The notes: generated by a model not told the origin, from the sequence alone. DNA of 64,000 nt from Streptomyces dysideae (GCF_001514305.1 NZ_KQ949114.1:32089-96088); one strand, 5' to 3'; numbered from the stretch's first letter, positions 24,778-35,621 are shown. Program-made: numbers and translations.

Positions 24778-24798
24778 CCGCGAAGGAGAGAGACCGCG

Positions 24799-25743
24799 AT
24801 GCCCGAAGTCCTCAAGGCCCCCCTGGTCGTGGAGTTCCCCTTCACCCGCTCCCTCGGCCCGGTCCAGAGCGCCTTCCTCACCGGCCTGCGTGAACGCGTC
24901 GTCCTCGGCGTCCGCACGACCGACGACCGTGTCCTCGTCCCACCCGTCGAGTACGACCCCGTCACCGCCGACGAGATCCGCGACCTGGTCGAGGTCGCCC
25001 CCACCGGCACGGTCACCACGTGGGCCTGGAACCACGCCCCGCGCCGAGGCCAGCCCCTCTCCACACCCTTCGCCTGGGCCCTGGTCCGCCTCGACGGCGC
25101 CGACACCGCCCTCCTGCACGCCCTCGACGCCCCCGGCCCCGACGCCGTCCACACCGGCATGCGCGTCCGGATCCGCTGGGCCGGCGAACGCACCGGCGCC
25201 ATCACGGACATCGCCTGCTTCGAGCCGTACGACGGCCGTCACCAGCACGAACCCACCCCCCACACCGGCGAGTTCGCCGACCTGGCCACCGGCATCGTGG
25301 CCCCGGCCCGCCTCGACTACACCTACTCGCCCGGCCGCGCCCAGAGCGCCTACATCGCCGCCCTCTCCGGTCGGCGCACGGTCGGCGAGCGCTGCCCGTC
25401 CTGCCGCAAGGTGTACGTCCCGCCGAGGGGTGCGTGCCCCACCTGTGGCGTGGCCACAGCGGAGCAGGTCGAGGTGGGGCCGGGGGGCACGGTCACCACG
25501 TTCTGCATCGTCAACATCAAAGCGAAGAACCTCGACATCGAAGTGCCTTACGTCTACGGCCACATCGCCCTCGACGGCGCCGACCTCGCGCTGCACGGAC
25601 GTATCGGCGGCATCCCCTATGACCAGGTCCGCATGGGCCTCCGTGTCGAACCGGTGTGGACGGAGGGCGCCCGCTACCCCGACCACTACCGGCCGACCGG
25701 CGAGCCCGACGCGGACTACGACACGTACAAGGAGTTGCTGTGA
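24799..25743 (+). CDS. DUF35 OB-fold/zinc-ribbon acyl-CoA-binding protein
   Basis: The 314-residue protein has two OB-fold halves; the second is preceded by a zinc ribbon CPSCRKVYVPPRGACPTCG (four Cys, about residues 199-217). Such DUF35 proteins bind CoA thioesters and form complexes with thiolase-fold partners. In steroid catabolism, ChsH2's DUF35 domain binds and activates the Ltp2 aldolase. Start ATG 24799 with GAAGGAGAG upstream. Its stop overlaps the next GTG by 4 bp (GTGA), strongly suggesting a stoichiometric complex with the downstream thiolase-fold proteins. Confidence 0.85.
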   Translation: MPEVLKAPLVVEFPFTRSLGPVQSAFLTGLRERVVLGVRTTDDRVLVPPVEYDPVTADEIRDLVEVAPTGTVTTWAWNHAPRRGQPLSTPFAWALVRLDGADTALLHALDAPGPDAVHTGMRVRIRWAGERTGAITDIACFEPYDGRHQHEPTPHTGEFADLATGIVAPARLDYTYSPGRAQSAYIAALSGRRTVGERCPSCRKVYVPPRGACPTCGVATAEQVEVGPGGTVTTFCIVNIKAKNLDIEVPYVYGHIALDGADLALHGRIGGIPYDQVRMGLRVEPVWTEGARYPDHYRPTGEPDADYDTYKELL

Positions 25744-26785
25744 CCCGTGAGATCGCCGTCGTCGCCTTCGCCCAGACCGACCACCTGCGCACCAGTGAGG
25801 AGCTCTCCGAGGTCGAGATGCTGATGCCGGTCCTGCACGAGGTCCGCGCGCAGACCGGTCTGAAGACCGCCGACATCGGCTTCACCTGCTCCGGCTCCAG
25901 CGACTACCTCGCCGGCCGCGCCTTCTCCTTCACCCTCGCCCTCGACGGCGTGGGCGCCTGGCCGCCGATCTCCGAGTCGCACGTCGAGATGGACGGCGCG
26001 TGGGCGCTGTACGAGGCGTGGACCAAACTGCTGACGGGAGACGCCGACACCGCGCTCGTCTACTCCTACGGCAAGTCCTCACCCGGCCCCCTGCGCGACG
26101 TCCTGACCCGCCAGCTCGACCCCTACTACGTCGCCCCCCTCTGGCCCGACTCCGTCGCCCTGGCCGCCCTCCAGGCGCAGGCGCTCATCGACGCGGGCGA
26201 CACGGACGAGCCCGCCCTCGCCTCCGTCGCCGCCCGCAGCCGCGCGGACGCCGCCGCCAACTGCCACGCCCAGCTGCGGGGTTCGGTGCCGCAGGGGGAG
26301 TACCTCGTACGCCCGCTCCGTACCGGCGACTGCCCGCCCGTCGGTGACGGCGCCGCCGCCGTCATCCTCGCGGCGGGGGACCGGGCCCGCGAACTGTGCT
26401 CCCGGCCCGCCTGGATCCGCGGCATCGACCACCGCATCGAGGCACACGGCCTCGGCGTCCGAGACCTCACCGACTCACCCTCCACCCGCCTGGCCGCCGA
26501 GCAGGCCGGCGCCTTCGAACGGCCCGTCGACACCGCCGAGTTGCACGCGCCGTTCACCTCGCAGGAGACCATCCTGCGCAAGGCGCTGCGGCTCGACGAC
26601 ACCGTGTGCGTCAACCCGTCCGGCGGGGCGCTGGCCGCGAACCCGGTCATGGCCGCCGGCCTCATCCGCATCGGCGAGGCCGCCGCCCGCATCCACCGGG
26701 GCGAGTCCGACCGGGCCCTCGCCCACGCCACGTCCGGTCCCTGCCTGCAACAGAACCTGGTCGCCGTACTCGAAGGGGATCCGCG

Positions 26786-26789
<4 letters not shown>
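25740..26789 (+). CDS. Thiolase-fold lipid-transfer-type protein, no canonical N-terminal Cys
   Basis: The 349-residue protein begins REIAVVAFAQTDH and shows the thiolase fold (SGSSDYLAGRAF; VNPSGGALAANPVMAAGL near residues 293-310). The usual nucleophile motif (x-C-x-S-G) is absent: the aligned region reads SESHVEMDGAWALYEAW. That, and its place in an operon with a DUF35 protein, point to the Ltp/SCP-x group, which includes steroid side-chain aldolases such as Ltp2, rather than a classical beta-ketothiolase. GTG 25740 overlaps the preceding stop, and the stop overlaps the next ATG. Confidence 0.82.
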
Positions 26790-27952
<1,163 letters not shown>

Positions 27953-28034
27953 AAGGTCCCCCTCACGTGACCTGTCGGCGCCCGGAACCGATCGCTAGGC
28001 TGGCCGCGGACGACGAACCGGGAGGAGCACGGAC

Positions 28035-28277
28035 GTGGCCGAGAGCACCATGATGCAGCAGCCGCTCGCGGGCTGGGACAAGCCGGAGCTGGACCTCAGC
28101 AACGCCGAGTGGCACTCGAGCAGCCGCGGACGGGGGGATGTCCAGATCGCCTTCGTCGAGGGATTCATCGCGATGCGCAACAGCGGCCGCCCGGAGAGCC
28201 CTTCCCTGATCTTCACGCCTGCGGAATGGGGCGCGTTCGTGTCGGGAGCGCGGGAAGGGGAGTTCGACCTCACCTGA
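28035..28277 (+). CDS. DUF397 domain protein
   Basis: The 80-residue protein contains the DUF397 core (AEWHSSSRGRGDVQIAFVEGFIAMRNS, then LIFTPAEWGAFVSGAREGEF). DUF397 proteins are abundant in Streptomyces and usually pair with XRE/helix-turn-helix regulators or act in developmental control, like WhiJ-cluster proteins. No such partner is adjacent, so this is an orphan copy. The GTG at 28035 has GGAGGA eight bases upstream. Confidence 0.85.
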   Translation: MAESTMMQQPLAGWDKPELDLSNAEWHSSSRGRGDVQIAFVEGFIAMRNSGRPESPSLIFTPAEWGAFVSGAREGEFDLT

Positions 28278-28292
28278 GCCGGCGGGCCGATC

Positions 28293-28314
28293 CGGGGTGT
28301 TCCGCCCCGTTTTT
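28293..28314 (+). terminator. Rho-independent terminator after DUF397
   Basis: A CGGGG/CCCCG stem (28293-28297 and 28305-28309) with a seven-base loop is followed by five T (28310-28314). It begins 16 bases after the DUF397 stop. A T-run is unusual for Streptomyces and supports the call. Confidence 0.75.
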
Positions 28315-28406
28315 CCGGACACGCGACCTCGACACCCTCCTGGGGCCGACGCCTGAGCCAGGCTGGCCCCAGGACGGGGGCGGTCGTACTCCGGAGTGAG
28401 GAACCC

Positions 28407-29348
28407 ATGAGCACCCTGCCGGTGATCGCGGCGGTCGACGGTTCGGACGACAGCCTGCGCGCCCTGGACTGGGCCCTCGACGCCGCGCGGCTGCGCGGGG
28501 CGCCGCTGCGGGTGGTCCATGTGCGGCAGTACGCCGCCTGGACGCCGCCGGACCTTCTGGCTGCCGGCGCGCTGCCGGAGCCCGATGACGATCCGGTCCT
28601 CGAGCAGGTGCGCGCCTACCTGGAGGGTCAGGTCCACCGGCCGGTGACGGAGTACCTCGGCATGGAGGGCGCACCCGGCGTCGTGCTGCCCGAGCTGGGC
28701 TCCACCGCCCAGCTGCTGGTGCTCGGCTCCCGGGGCCGCGGCGGCTTCGCCAGCCTGCTGCTCGGCTCCAACGGCATGGCCGCCGCCCGTGACGCCGAGT
28801 GCCCGGTCGTCGTGGTGTCCCGGCCCGGGCGCGATGGGGGCACCTCCCACGCCTTTCGGGCAGTGGGGGACCACGAGGGGCCGGCGGTGGAACCCGGGCC
28901 GCGCGTGGTCGTCGGCCTGCAGGTCGACAGCCCCGACGAGGCCGCACTCGCCTTCGCCTTCACCGAGGCCGCCCTGCGCGGCGCCCGCCTCCAGGTGGTC
29001 GCCGCCTACCCGTGGCCGGTGCAGGTCTGGACGGCTGCCCCCGGCGAGCTCGTACCGCCGGCAGTCGACCAGGACGCCGTCGAGAACGAGACCCGCACCC
29101 TCGCCGAGGGCTTCCTCACCCCGCACCGCGAACGCCACCCCGAGGTCCGCGCCGACCCCTACCCGGCCCCGGGCGACGCGGCCGGCCACCTGGTCGCGGC
29201 CTCCAAGGACGCCGACCTAGTCGTCGTCGGCCGCCACCGCCGCCGCCTGTTGGCACCGGCCCGCATGATGGGCTCGGTCACGCAGGCGGTGCTGCTGCAT
29301 GCGGCGAGCCCGGTGGCGGTGGTACCGCCGGCGCCGCCGGAGGAGTGA
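28407..29348 (+). CDS. Tandem universal stress protein with a palindromic-element insertion in its linker
   Basis: Two Usp domains form this 313-residue protein: domain 1 (about 1-143) has VDGSDDSLRALDWAL and the ATP-binding G-SRGRGGFASLLLGSNG; domain 2 (about 168-313) begins PRVVVGLQVDSPDE and ends VGRHRRRLLAPARMMGSV. Proteins of this kind bind ATP and act under dormancy and hypoxia. The linker encodes RDGGTSHAFRAVGD, which comes from the 36-bp element at 28835-28870; removing 36 bp would leave an uninterrupted linker. The insertion is in frame, so the protein is probably functional. ATG 28407 has GAGGA upstream. Confidence 0.88.
   Translation: MSTLPVIAAVDGSDDSLRALDWALDAARLRGAPLRVVHVRQYAAWTPPDLLAAGALPEPDDDPVLEQVRAYLEGQVHRPVTEYLGMEGAPGVVLPELGSTAQLLVLGSRGRGGFASLLLGSNGMAAARDAECPVVVVSRPGRDGGTSHAFRAVGDHEGPAVEPGPRVVVGLQVDSPDEAALAFAFTEAALRGARLQVVAAYPWPVQVWTAAPGELVPPAVDQDAVENETRTLAEGFLTPHRERHPEVRADPYPAPGDAAGHLVAASKDADLVVVGRHRRRLLAPARMMGSVTQAVLLHAASPVAVVPPAPPEE
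28835..28870 (+). repeat. 36-bp palindromic element, copy B (inside the stress protein gene)
   Basis: It begins TGGGGGCACCTCCCACGCC and ends GGCAGTGGGGGA. It lies exactly between the two Usp domains and is 12 codons long, so the frame is kept. The match to 17298-17333 (opposite strand) is nearly complete. Confidence 0.8.
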
Positions 29349-29644
29349 GGCGTCCGCCGAAGGCCACCGGTGGTTCGGGCGCCGTCGGCGCCGCGCTGGC
29401 CGCCGCGCTGGGCGGTGTCGAGCCGCACGCCGCCGACATCGAGCGGTGCTGTGGTTCGGTGCTGGGCAGGACGCTGCCGCGGTCGCCCCCGCGTCAGGAG
29501 TGGTGCACGCCGTCCTGCGGGAACCGTGCCAGCGTCGCCCGCCACCACGAACGACACAAGAAGACAGTCGTAGAACAGCATCGATCAGAAACGGTCAGGG
29601 CGGGTCGCGTGACCCCCGTCGCGCGTACGCTGAGGTGCCTGTAG
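29349..29644. other. Intergenic stretch, no gene recognised
   Basis: Between the stress protein and the second LAL gene no recognisable gene is found. A short Ala/Gly-rich open frame near its start has no motif. Promoter elements for the LAL gene are expected here, but none is clear. Confidence 0.5.
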
Positions 29645-29688
29645 GTCACGGAGCGCGCCCGCTCCCCGCGCGGGCGCACCACCGTGAC
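29645..29688. promoter_or_regulatory. Long interrupted inverted repeat in the leader of LAL copy 2
   Basis: GTCACG (29645-29650) pairs with CGTGAC (29683-29688), and GCGCCCG (29655-29661) pairs with CGGGCGC (29671-29677). Together they form a 44-base structure ending just before AGGGGG and the ATG at 29701. It could be an operator for self-regulation or a structure that hides the ribosome site. Confidence 0.5.
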
Positions 29689-29700
29689 AGGGGGTGCGGC

Positions 29701-32580
29701 ATGGTGCAGCGCAGAAGGACGCTCTTCGAGCGCGAGACCGAACTCTCCGCCGTCGACGAGGCGTTGGGGGAGCTCGTCGGCTCACGCCTGGACGGCGCCG
29801 GGCCCCCCGACCGCCCCCGCGGCGCCCTGCTCGCCTTCGCCGGCCGCGCCGGCATCGGCAAGACCACCCTCCTCGCCGAGGTCCGGCGCCGCGCCGCCGC
29901 CCGGGGCTGCACCGTCGTGTCCGCCCGGGGCGGCGACCAGGAACAGCGCGTCGCCTTCCATGTCGCCCGGCAGCTCCTCCAGCCGCGGCTCGCCGGGGCA
30001 CCCGAGTCCGAACTCCGCTCCTCGCTGGGGAGTTGGTACGACATCGTCGGCCCCGCCCTCGGCCTGTGCGCCCCGACCGGCGGCGCCCCGCCCGACCAGC
30101 AGGGCCTGCGCGACGGCCTCGACTGGGTGCTCACCCACCTCGCCGTGCAACGCGCCCCGATGGTCCTGGTGCTGGACGACGCGCACTGGGCCGACCCCGA
30201 GTCCCTGCGCTGGCTGGCCGCGTTCGCGCCGCGCGCCGAGGAACTGCCGATGCTGGTCGTCGTCGCCTACCGGCCCGACGAACTCCCCGACCACGCCGAG
30301 TCGTTCCGTCACCTGCCCGGCCGTGCGGGCGGACGCCCCATCGGCCTGGAGCCGCTCAGCGCCGCCGCCGTCGCCCGCCTGGCCCGGGAGTCGCTCGGCG
30401 CCTACACCGACGACGCGTTCTGCCGGGAGTGCTGGGCCGTCACCGCCGGAAACCCCTTCGAGACGGTCGAGTTGCTGGCCAAGGTGCGCGATCGCGGCCT
30501 CGCCCCCACCGAGACCGGCGCCCATCTGCTGCGCGACCTCGCCGCCGCCGTCAAGGGCAGTGGCCTCGTCGCCCGCCTCGAACGCCTCGGCGCCTCCACC
30601 GTCCGCTTCGCCTGGGCCTGCGCCGTCCTCGGCACCGAGATCCGCCCGGCCCTCGCCGCGGCCGTCGCCGGAGTCGGCCCCGAGGAGGCCGCCGACGCCG
30701 CCGACGCCCTGCGCGGCGTCCGCATCCTCACCGGCGTGGACACCCTGGAGTTCGTCCACCCGCTCATCGCCACCGCCGTCTACCGGGCCATACCGCCCGG
30801 CGTCCGCGTCGCCCTGCACGGCCAGGCCGCCTGGTGCGTCATCGACGACGGCCTCGGCCCCTCCGCCGCCGCCCGCCACCTCCTGGAGACCCACCCCGAA
30901 GGCGACACGTGGGTCGTGCAGCAACTGCGCGCCGCCGCCGAGGAGACCCTCCGGGCCGGTGCCCCCGACGCCGCCCGCAGCTACCTCGCCCGCGCCCTCC
31001 GCGAACCCCCGCCCCCGGGGGGCCGGGCCGCCGTCCTGTACGAACTCGGCAGCGCCTCCCTGCTCACCGAACCGGCCACCACGGTCAACCATCTGCGCGC
31101 CGCCCTCGAAGAACCCATCAGCGACCCGGAGTTGAGGCACCACATCGTCTACCGCCTCTCCCAGGTCCTCGCCCACAGCGACCGCCTCGCCGAAGCCTCC
31201 GACACCCTCGCCCGCGAGATCCGCGTCACCGACGACGCCCGCGTCAGACTGCGCATGACCGCCGAGCAGTTCATGTGGGACGCCTTCCGCGCCGACGAAC
31301 CCGACCACCCCTCCCGCTCCCGCCGCCTCACCCGGCTCGCCGACCGGCTCAAGGGCCGCGACCTCACCGAGCGGTACGTCATCGGCCTGCGCACCTGGGA
31401 CGCCGTCCTGCGCGGCGAACCCGCCCACATCGCCCTCCAGCACGCCGAACGCGCCCTCGACGGCGGCCTCGGCTGGGCCGAACCCGACCGCGGCTTCGAG
31501 GTCCCCGTCCTGGTCGCCCTGACCTTTATGTACGCCGACCGGCCCGGCCGCACGGAGGAGCTGTTCACCGAGGGCATCGCCGGCTTCGAACGGCAGGGCT
31601 GGCGCGGTGCCCACCTCTCCTTCGCGTACACGCTCCTCGCCTACGTCCGCTACCGGCGCGGCCGCCTCCCCGAGGCCGAGGACTTCGTCCGCGCCGGACT
31701 CCGGCTCGCCGAGCGCGTCGGACCCGGCACCCCCGCCCACTGGTACGCCGTGGGCATCCTCATCGAGGTCCTCCTCGCCCGCGGCCGGATCACCGAGGCC
31801 GCGCAGATCGCCGACGACTACTGCTTCGGCGAGCCCTTCCCGGCCGCCGTCGTCTTCCCCGACGCCCAGACCGTGCACGGCGAGCTGCTCCTCGCCCGCG
31901 GCCTCAGCAAGGACGCGGCGGAGCAGCTGGCCGCCGCGGGCCGCCGGCTGGACCCGCGCGGCATGCGCAACCCCGCCTGGTGCCCCTGGCAGCTCCACCT
32001 CGCCCGCGCCGAGCGCCACGACACCCCCGAACGCGCCGTCGCCACCGCCCGTGAAGCACTCGCCCGCGCCCGCCAGTTCGGCACCCCGTCCGCCATCGGC
32101 CAGGCCCTGCGCACGGCCGCCGAAGTCTCCTCCGGCGCGACGCGTGTGAAGTACCTCGAGGAGTCCGTCGCCTACCTGGAGCGCTCCCCGTCCGCGTACG
32201 AACTCGCCTGCGCCCTGGTCGCCCTCGGCACCGAACTGCGCCGCACCGGCCGCCCCCGGGAATCCGCCGACCACCTCTACCGCGGCCTCGACGCGGCCGT
32301 GCAGTGCGGCGCCGACGGTCTCGTCGAGGCCGCCCGTGACGAACTCAACGCCGCCGGACTGCGCCCCCGCCTCCTGCACAGCACCCCGACCGACACCCTC
32401 ACCGCCCGCGAACGCACCGCGGCCACCCTCACCGTCCGCGGCCGCACCACCGCCGAGACCGCCCGCGAACTCCACACCGACGAGCCGACCGTCGTCCGCC
32501 TGCTCTCGGCGGTCTACCGCAAGCTCGGCACGGACCACACGGGCCTGCCGACGGCGCTCCCGGAATGGTCCCGCGGATAG
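29701..32580 (+). CDS. LAL-type LuxR transcriptional regulator with AAA ATPase (copy 2)
   Basis: The 959-residue protein has Walker A GRAGIGKTT (48-56), Walker B MVLVLDDAHWAD (about 155-166), a helical TPR-like middle and a C-terminal LuxR-like helix-turn-helix starting LTARERTAATLTVRGRTTAE. It shares extended blocks with copy 1 at 7427-10336, such as EFVHPLIAT.IYRAIP.G.RV, GPSAAARHLLE, and NPAWCPWQL, so the two are paralogs. Its helix-turn-helix differs most, consistent with different targets. ATG 29701 follows AGGGGG. No cluster genes flank it closely; the target is unknown. Confidence 0.92.
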   Translation: MVQRRRTLFERETELSAVDEALGELVGSRLDGAGPPDRPRGALLAFAGRAGIGKTTLLAEVRRRAAARGCTVVSARGGDQEQRVAFHVARQLLQPRLAGAPESELRSSLGSWYDIVGPALGLCAPTGGAPPDQQGLRDGLDWVLTHLAVQRAPMVLVLDDAHWADPESLRWLAAFAPRAEELPMLVVVAYRPDELPDHAESFRHLPGRAGGRPIGLEPLSAAAVARLARESLGAYTDDAFCRECWAVTAGNPFETVELLAKVRDRGLAPTETGAHLLRDLAAAVKGSGLVARLERLGASTVRFAWACAVLGTEIRPALAAAVAGVGPEEAADAADALRGVRILTGVDTLEFVHPLIATAVYRAIPPGVRVALHGQAAWCVIDDGLGPSAAARHLLETHPEGDTWVVQQLRAAAEETLRAGAPDAARSYLARALREPPPPGGRAAVLYELGSASLLTEPATTVNHLRAALEEPISDPELRHHIVYRLSQVLAHSDRLAEASDTLAREIRVTDDARVRLRMTAEQFMWDAFRADEPDHPSRSRRLTRLADRLKGRDLTERYVIGLRTWDAVLRGEPAHIALQHAERALDGGLGWAEPDRGFEVPVLVALTFMYADRPGRTEELFTEGIAGFERQGWRGAHLSFAYTLLAYVRYRRGRLPEAEDFVRAGLRLAERVGPGTPAHWYAVGILIEVLLARGRITEAAQIADDYCFGEPFPAAVVFPDAQTVHGELLLARGLSKDAAEQLAAAGRRLDPRGMRNPAWCPWQLHLARAERHDTPERAVATAREALARARQFGTPSAIGQALRTAAEVSSGATRVKYLEESVAYLERSPSAYELACALVALGTELRRTGRPRESADHLYRGLDAAVQCGADGLVEAARDELNAAGLRPRLLHSTPTDTLTARERTAATLTVRGRTTAETARELHTDEPTVVRLLSAVYRKLGTDHTGLPTALPEWSRG

Positions 32581-32628
32581 CTCCGCCCGCACGTCACGGA
32601 CCTGCCCCGGCCACGTACCATGGGCGGC

Positions 32629-33126
32629 ATGTCGTTCCTCCGCCGCCGCAGTGCCACTCCCGCCGGGCCCGAATTCGACGTACTGGCCATGGACCCGGGC
32701 GACTGGCCCGGCAATCTGGGCGCCGGCCTGCTGCCCGCCCCCGACGGCACCTGCCAGGGCGTGTTCCTGCGCTACGACCTGTTCGGCGGCCGCGGCCCCG
32801 CGATGGTCATCGGTAACCTGCCGGAGGGCTCCCCGGCCCGCGAGATCGCCGAGGGCGAGATCCCCTTCGAGGTGGGCCAGCTGCTGGTCGCCCTCGAGAA
32901 CGACGAGGAGGTCACCGTCGTCGGCACCGAGGACGTCCCGGTGATGCAGGGCGACAACCTCCTGATCGTGCGCCGCCTCAAGCTCTCCGAGAGCCGGATC
33001 TCCTGCGTCCAGTTCGACCGCAGCGACAACGTCCTGGTCACCATCGCCGCCTGGGACCGCCCCATCACCGACGACCTGTACGCACTCCTGAAGCCGCTGC
33101 CCGCGGAGCTCTTCCAGCAGGGCTGA
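32629..33126 (+). CDS. Conserved hypothetical protein
   Basis: The 165-residue protein begins MSFLRRRSATPAGPEFDVLAMDPGDWPGNL. It has no signal peptide, no transmembrane segment and no motif I recognise. It is acidic, with alternating beta-rich segments (EVTVVGTEDVPVMQGDNLLIV). ATG 32629 is chosen over one nine bases upstream, although neither has a strong ribosome site. It is separated by 48 bp from the LAL gene and may be a stand-alone transcript. Confidence 0.7.
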   Translation: MSFLRRRSATPAGPEFDVLAMDPGDWPGNLGAGLLPAPDGTCQGVFLRYDLFGGRGPAMVIGNLPEGSPAREIAEGEIPFEVGQLLVALENDEEVTVVGTEDVPVMQGDNLLIVRRLKLSESRISCVQFDRSDNVLVTIAAWDRPITDDLYALLKPLPAELFQQG

Positions 33127-33181
33127 GCCGGCCCCACTCTCACCCACCCCGTTCGGGGTTTCGCACGTGTTGTCATGACCC

Positions 33182-33210
33182 TTGTCGTGAGGTCATCGGA
33201 CCTCTAGCGT
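33182..33210 (+). promoter_or_regulatory. Predicted promoter of the GH95 gene
   Basis: TTGTCG (33182-33187) and TAGCGT (33205-33210) are separated by 17 bp and resemble a Streptomyces housekeeping promoter. The ATG at 33219 lies only nine bases past the -10 box, so the transcript would have almost no leader, or translation begins at a later codon. This is prediction only. Confidence 0.45.
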
Positions 33211-33218
33211 CAGGGGTC

Positions 33219-35621
33219 ATGTCGCATGAGTCGCATGAGTCGTGTCAGTCCGCCCAAGTCTCTCGGCGTGCCACGTTGAAAGCCGCAGTCGGCGGGGCAG
33301 GTGGCCTGGCTCTGGGCGGTGCAGTCGCAGACACTGCCGCCGCAGAATCCTCCGATGTATCGACGTACGAGGTATCCCAGCCGTTGGCCCTCTGGTACGC
33401 CACACCGGCCGCCGACTGGGAGCGCGAGGCCCTGCCCATCGGTAACGGCGCACTCGGCGCCATGGTGTTCGGCACCCTCGCCTCCGAGCGGCTGCAGTTC
33501 AACGAGAAGACCCTGTGGACCGGCGGCCCCGGCTCCGCCCAGGGCTACGACCACGGCAACTGGCGCGAGCCCCGCCCCGGTGCGATCACCGCCTTACAGG
33601 ACGACCTCGACGCACGGACCAGGCTCGACCCCGAGGCGGTGGCCGACGTGCTCGGGCAGCCCCGGGCCGGCTACGGCGCCCACCAGACCTTCGGCGACCT
33701 GCGCCTCGACATGCCTGGCGCACCGGCCACGACGCCCGACGACTACCGCCGCGAGCTCGACATCGACCGGGCCGTCGCCACGGTCGCCTACACCCACCAG
33801 GGCGTCCGCCACCAAAGGGAGTTCTTCGCCTCCCATCCCGACGGCGTGATCGCGGGACGCATCGGCGCCGACCGTCCTGGCAGCGTCGCCTTCACTCTCC
33901 GCTACACCTCACCGCGCACCGACTTCACCGCTACCGCGGCCGACGGGACGCTCACCGTGCGGGGCGCGCTGGCCGACAACGGGCTGCGCTTCGAGGCACA
34001 GATCCGGGTGCGCAGCGAGGGCGGCACCGTTGCGTCGAACGCCGACGGCACGATCACCGTGACCGGGGCCGACAGCGCCTGGTTCGTCCTGGCCGCGGGC
34101 ACGGACTACGCCGACACCCACCCCGACTACCGCGGCCCCGACCCGCACGCCGCCGTCACCCGCACCGTCGAGCAGGCGGGCGACCGCTACCCGTCCCTGG
34201 TTGTCCGCCACGTCCGCGACCACCGCGCCCTCTTCCGCCGAGTCGCCCTCGACATCGGCCAGTCACTGCCCGCGGACATCCCCACCGACCGGCTGCTCTC
34301 CGGCTACGCAGGCGGTACCAGCCCGGCGGACCGCGCCCTGGAAGCCCTCTACTTCCAGTACGGCCGCTACCTGCTCGTCGCCTCCTCCCGACCCGGCTCC
34401 CTGCCCGCCAACCTCCAGGGCGTCTGGAACCAGAGCACCTCACCCCCGTGGTCCGCCGACTACCACGTCAACATCAACCTGCAGATGAACTACTGGCCCG
34501 CCGAGGCCGCCAACCTCGCCGAGACGACGGCACCGTACGACCGGTTCGTCGAGGCACTGCGCGCGCCCGGACGCCGTACCGCACTGGAGATGTTCGGGTC
34601 CGACGGCTGGGTCGTGCACAACGAGACCAACCCGTACGGCTTCACCGGTGTGCACGACTGGGCGACCGCGTTCTGGTTCCCCGAGGCGGCGGCCTGGCTC
34701 ACCCAACAGCTGTACGAGCACTACCGGTTCGGCGGCTCCACGCACTACCTGCGCACCACCGCCTACCCGGTGCTGAAGGAGGCAGCCGAGTTCTGGCTCG
34801 CCAACCTGCGTACCGATCCGCGCGACGGCACCCTCGTCGTCACCCCCAGCTACTCACCCGAGCACGGCGACTTCACGGCCGGCGCGGCCATGTCCCAGCA
34901 GATCGTGCACGACCTGTTCACCAACACCCTCGAAGCGGCACGCGTCCTGGGCGACGCCCCCGACTTCCGCCACCGTGTCGAGCAGGCCCTCGACCGGCTC
35001 GACCCCGGCCTGCGCATCGGCTCCTGGGGCCAACTCCAGGAATGGAAGGAGGACTTGGACGACTCCACCGACCAGCACCGGCACGTCTCCCATCTGTTCG
35101 CCCTGCACCCGGGACGGCAGATCGAACCCGGCAGCGAGTGGGCCGAGGCCGCCAAGGTCTCCCTGACCGCACGCGGCGACGGGGGCACCGGCTGGTCCAA
35201 GGCATGGAAGATCAACTTCTGGTCCCGGTTGCGCGACGGCGACCACGCCCACCTCATGCTCGCCGAACAGCTCGAGTCCTCGACCCTGCCCAACCTCTGG
35301 GACACCCACCCGCCCTTCCAGATCGACGGCAACTTCGGCGCCACCTCCGGCATCGTGGAGATGCTGCTGCAGAGCCAGCACGACGCCATCGAGATCCTGC
35401 CCGCCCTCCCCGCCGCATGGCCCGACGGCTCGGTCCACGGCCTGCGGGCCCGCGGCGGCGCCACCGTCGACATCGCGTGGACGGACGGCCGGGCCACCCG
35501 CATCGCCCTGACCGCGTCACGCACCCGTGAACTCACCGTGGTCAGCGACCTGCTGAAGGAGAGCCGGGTGACCTTCAAGGCGGTGGCCGGCCGACGGTAC
35601 GTCTGGGAGCGGGAGGCCTGA
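33219..35621 (+). CDS. Secreted glycoside hydrolase family 95 (alpha-L-fucosidase type)
   Basis: The 800-residue protein has a Tat-type signal (SRRATLK at 15-21, then a hydrophobic stretch ending AAA), so folded export is likely. The catalytic residues of GH95 enzymes are present: Asn418 and Asn420 in NINLQMNYWPAE, the acid Glu548 in SPEHG and Asp703 in QIDGNFG. GH95 enzymes are inverting alpha-1,2-L-fucosidases or alpha-L-galactosidases. A TTA codon at 33594-33596 predicts bldA dependence. The first codons include a 9-bp tandem duplication (TCGCATGAG twice) giving MSHESHES. It ends directly against the stop of the convergent amidase gene, with no space for a terminator. Confidence 0.92.
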   Translation: MSHESHESCQSAQVSRRATLKAAVGGAGGLALGGAVADTAAAESSDVSTYEVSQPLALWYATPAADWEREALPIGNGALGAMVFGTLASERLQFNEKTLWTGGPGSAQGYDHGNWREPRPGAITALQDDLDARTRLDPEAVADVLGQPRAGYGAHQTFGDLRLDMPGAPATTPDDYRRELDIDRAVATVAYTHQGVRHQREFFASHPDGVIAGRIGADRPGSVAFTLRYTSPRTDFTATAADGTLTVRGALADNGLRFEAQIRVRSEGGTVASNADGTITVTGADSAWFVLAAGTDYADTHPDYRGPDPHAAVTRTVEQAGDRYPSLVVRHVRDHRALFRRVALDIGQSLPADIPTDRLLSGYAGGTSPADRALEALYFQYGRYLLVASSRPGSLPANLQGVWNQSTSPPWSADYHVNINLQMNYWPAEAANLAETTAPYDRFVEALRAPGRRTALEMFGSDGWVVHNETNPYGFTGVHDWATAFWFPEAAAWLTQQLYEHYRFGGSTHYLRTTAYPVLKEAAEFWLANLRTDPRDGTLVVTPSYSPEHGDFTAGAAMSQQIVHDLFTNTLEAARVLGDAPDFRHRVEQALDRLDPGLRIGSWGQLQEWKEDLDDSTDQHRHVSHLFALHPGRQIEPGSEWAEAAKVSLTARGDGGTGWSKAWKINFWSRLRDGDHAHLMLAEQLESSTLPNLWDTHPPFQIDGNFGATSGIVEMLLQSQHDAIEILPALPAAWPDGSVHGLRARGGATVDIAWTDGRATRIALTASRTRELTVVSDLLKESRVTFKAVAGRRYVWEREA

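Noticed and set aside
28407..29348. Possible frameshift in the stress protein due to the inserted element
   Set aside because: The element is 36 bp, a multiple of three, and both domains read in one frame.
29782..33147. Very long open frame (over 1100 codons) on the minus strand
   Set aside because: It is antisense to the LAL gene. In high-GC genomes the third-position bias keeps antisense frames open; the sequence is Gly/Ala/Val-rich with no domain.
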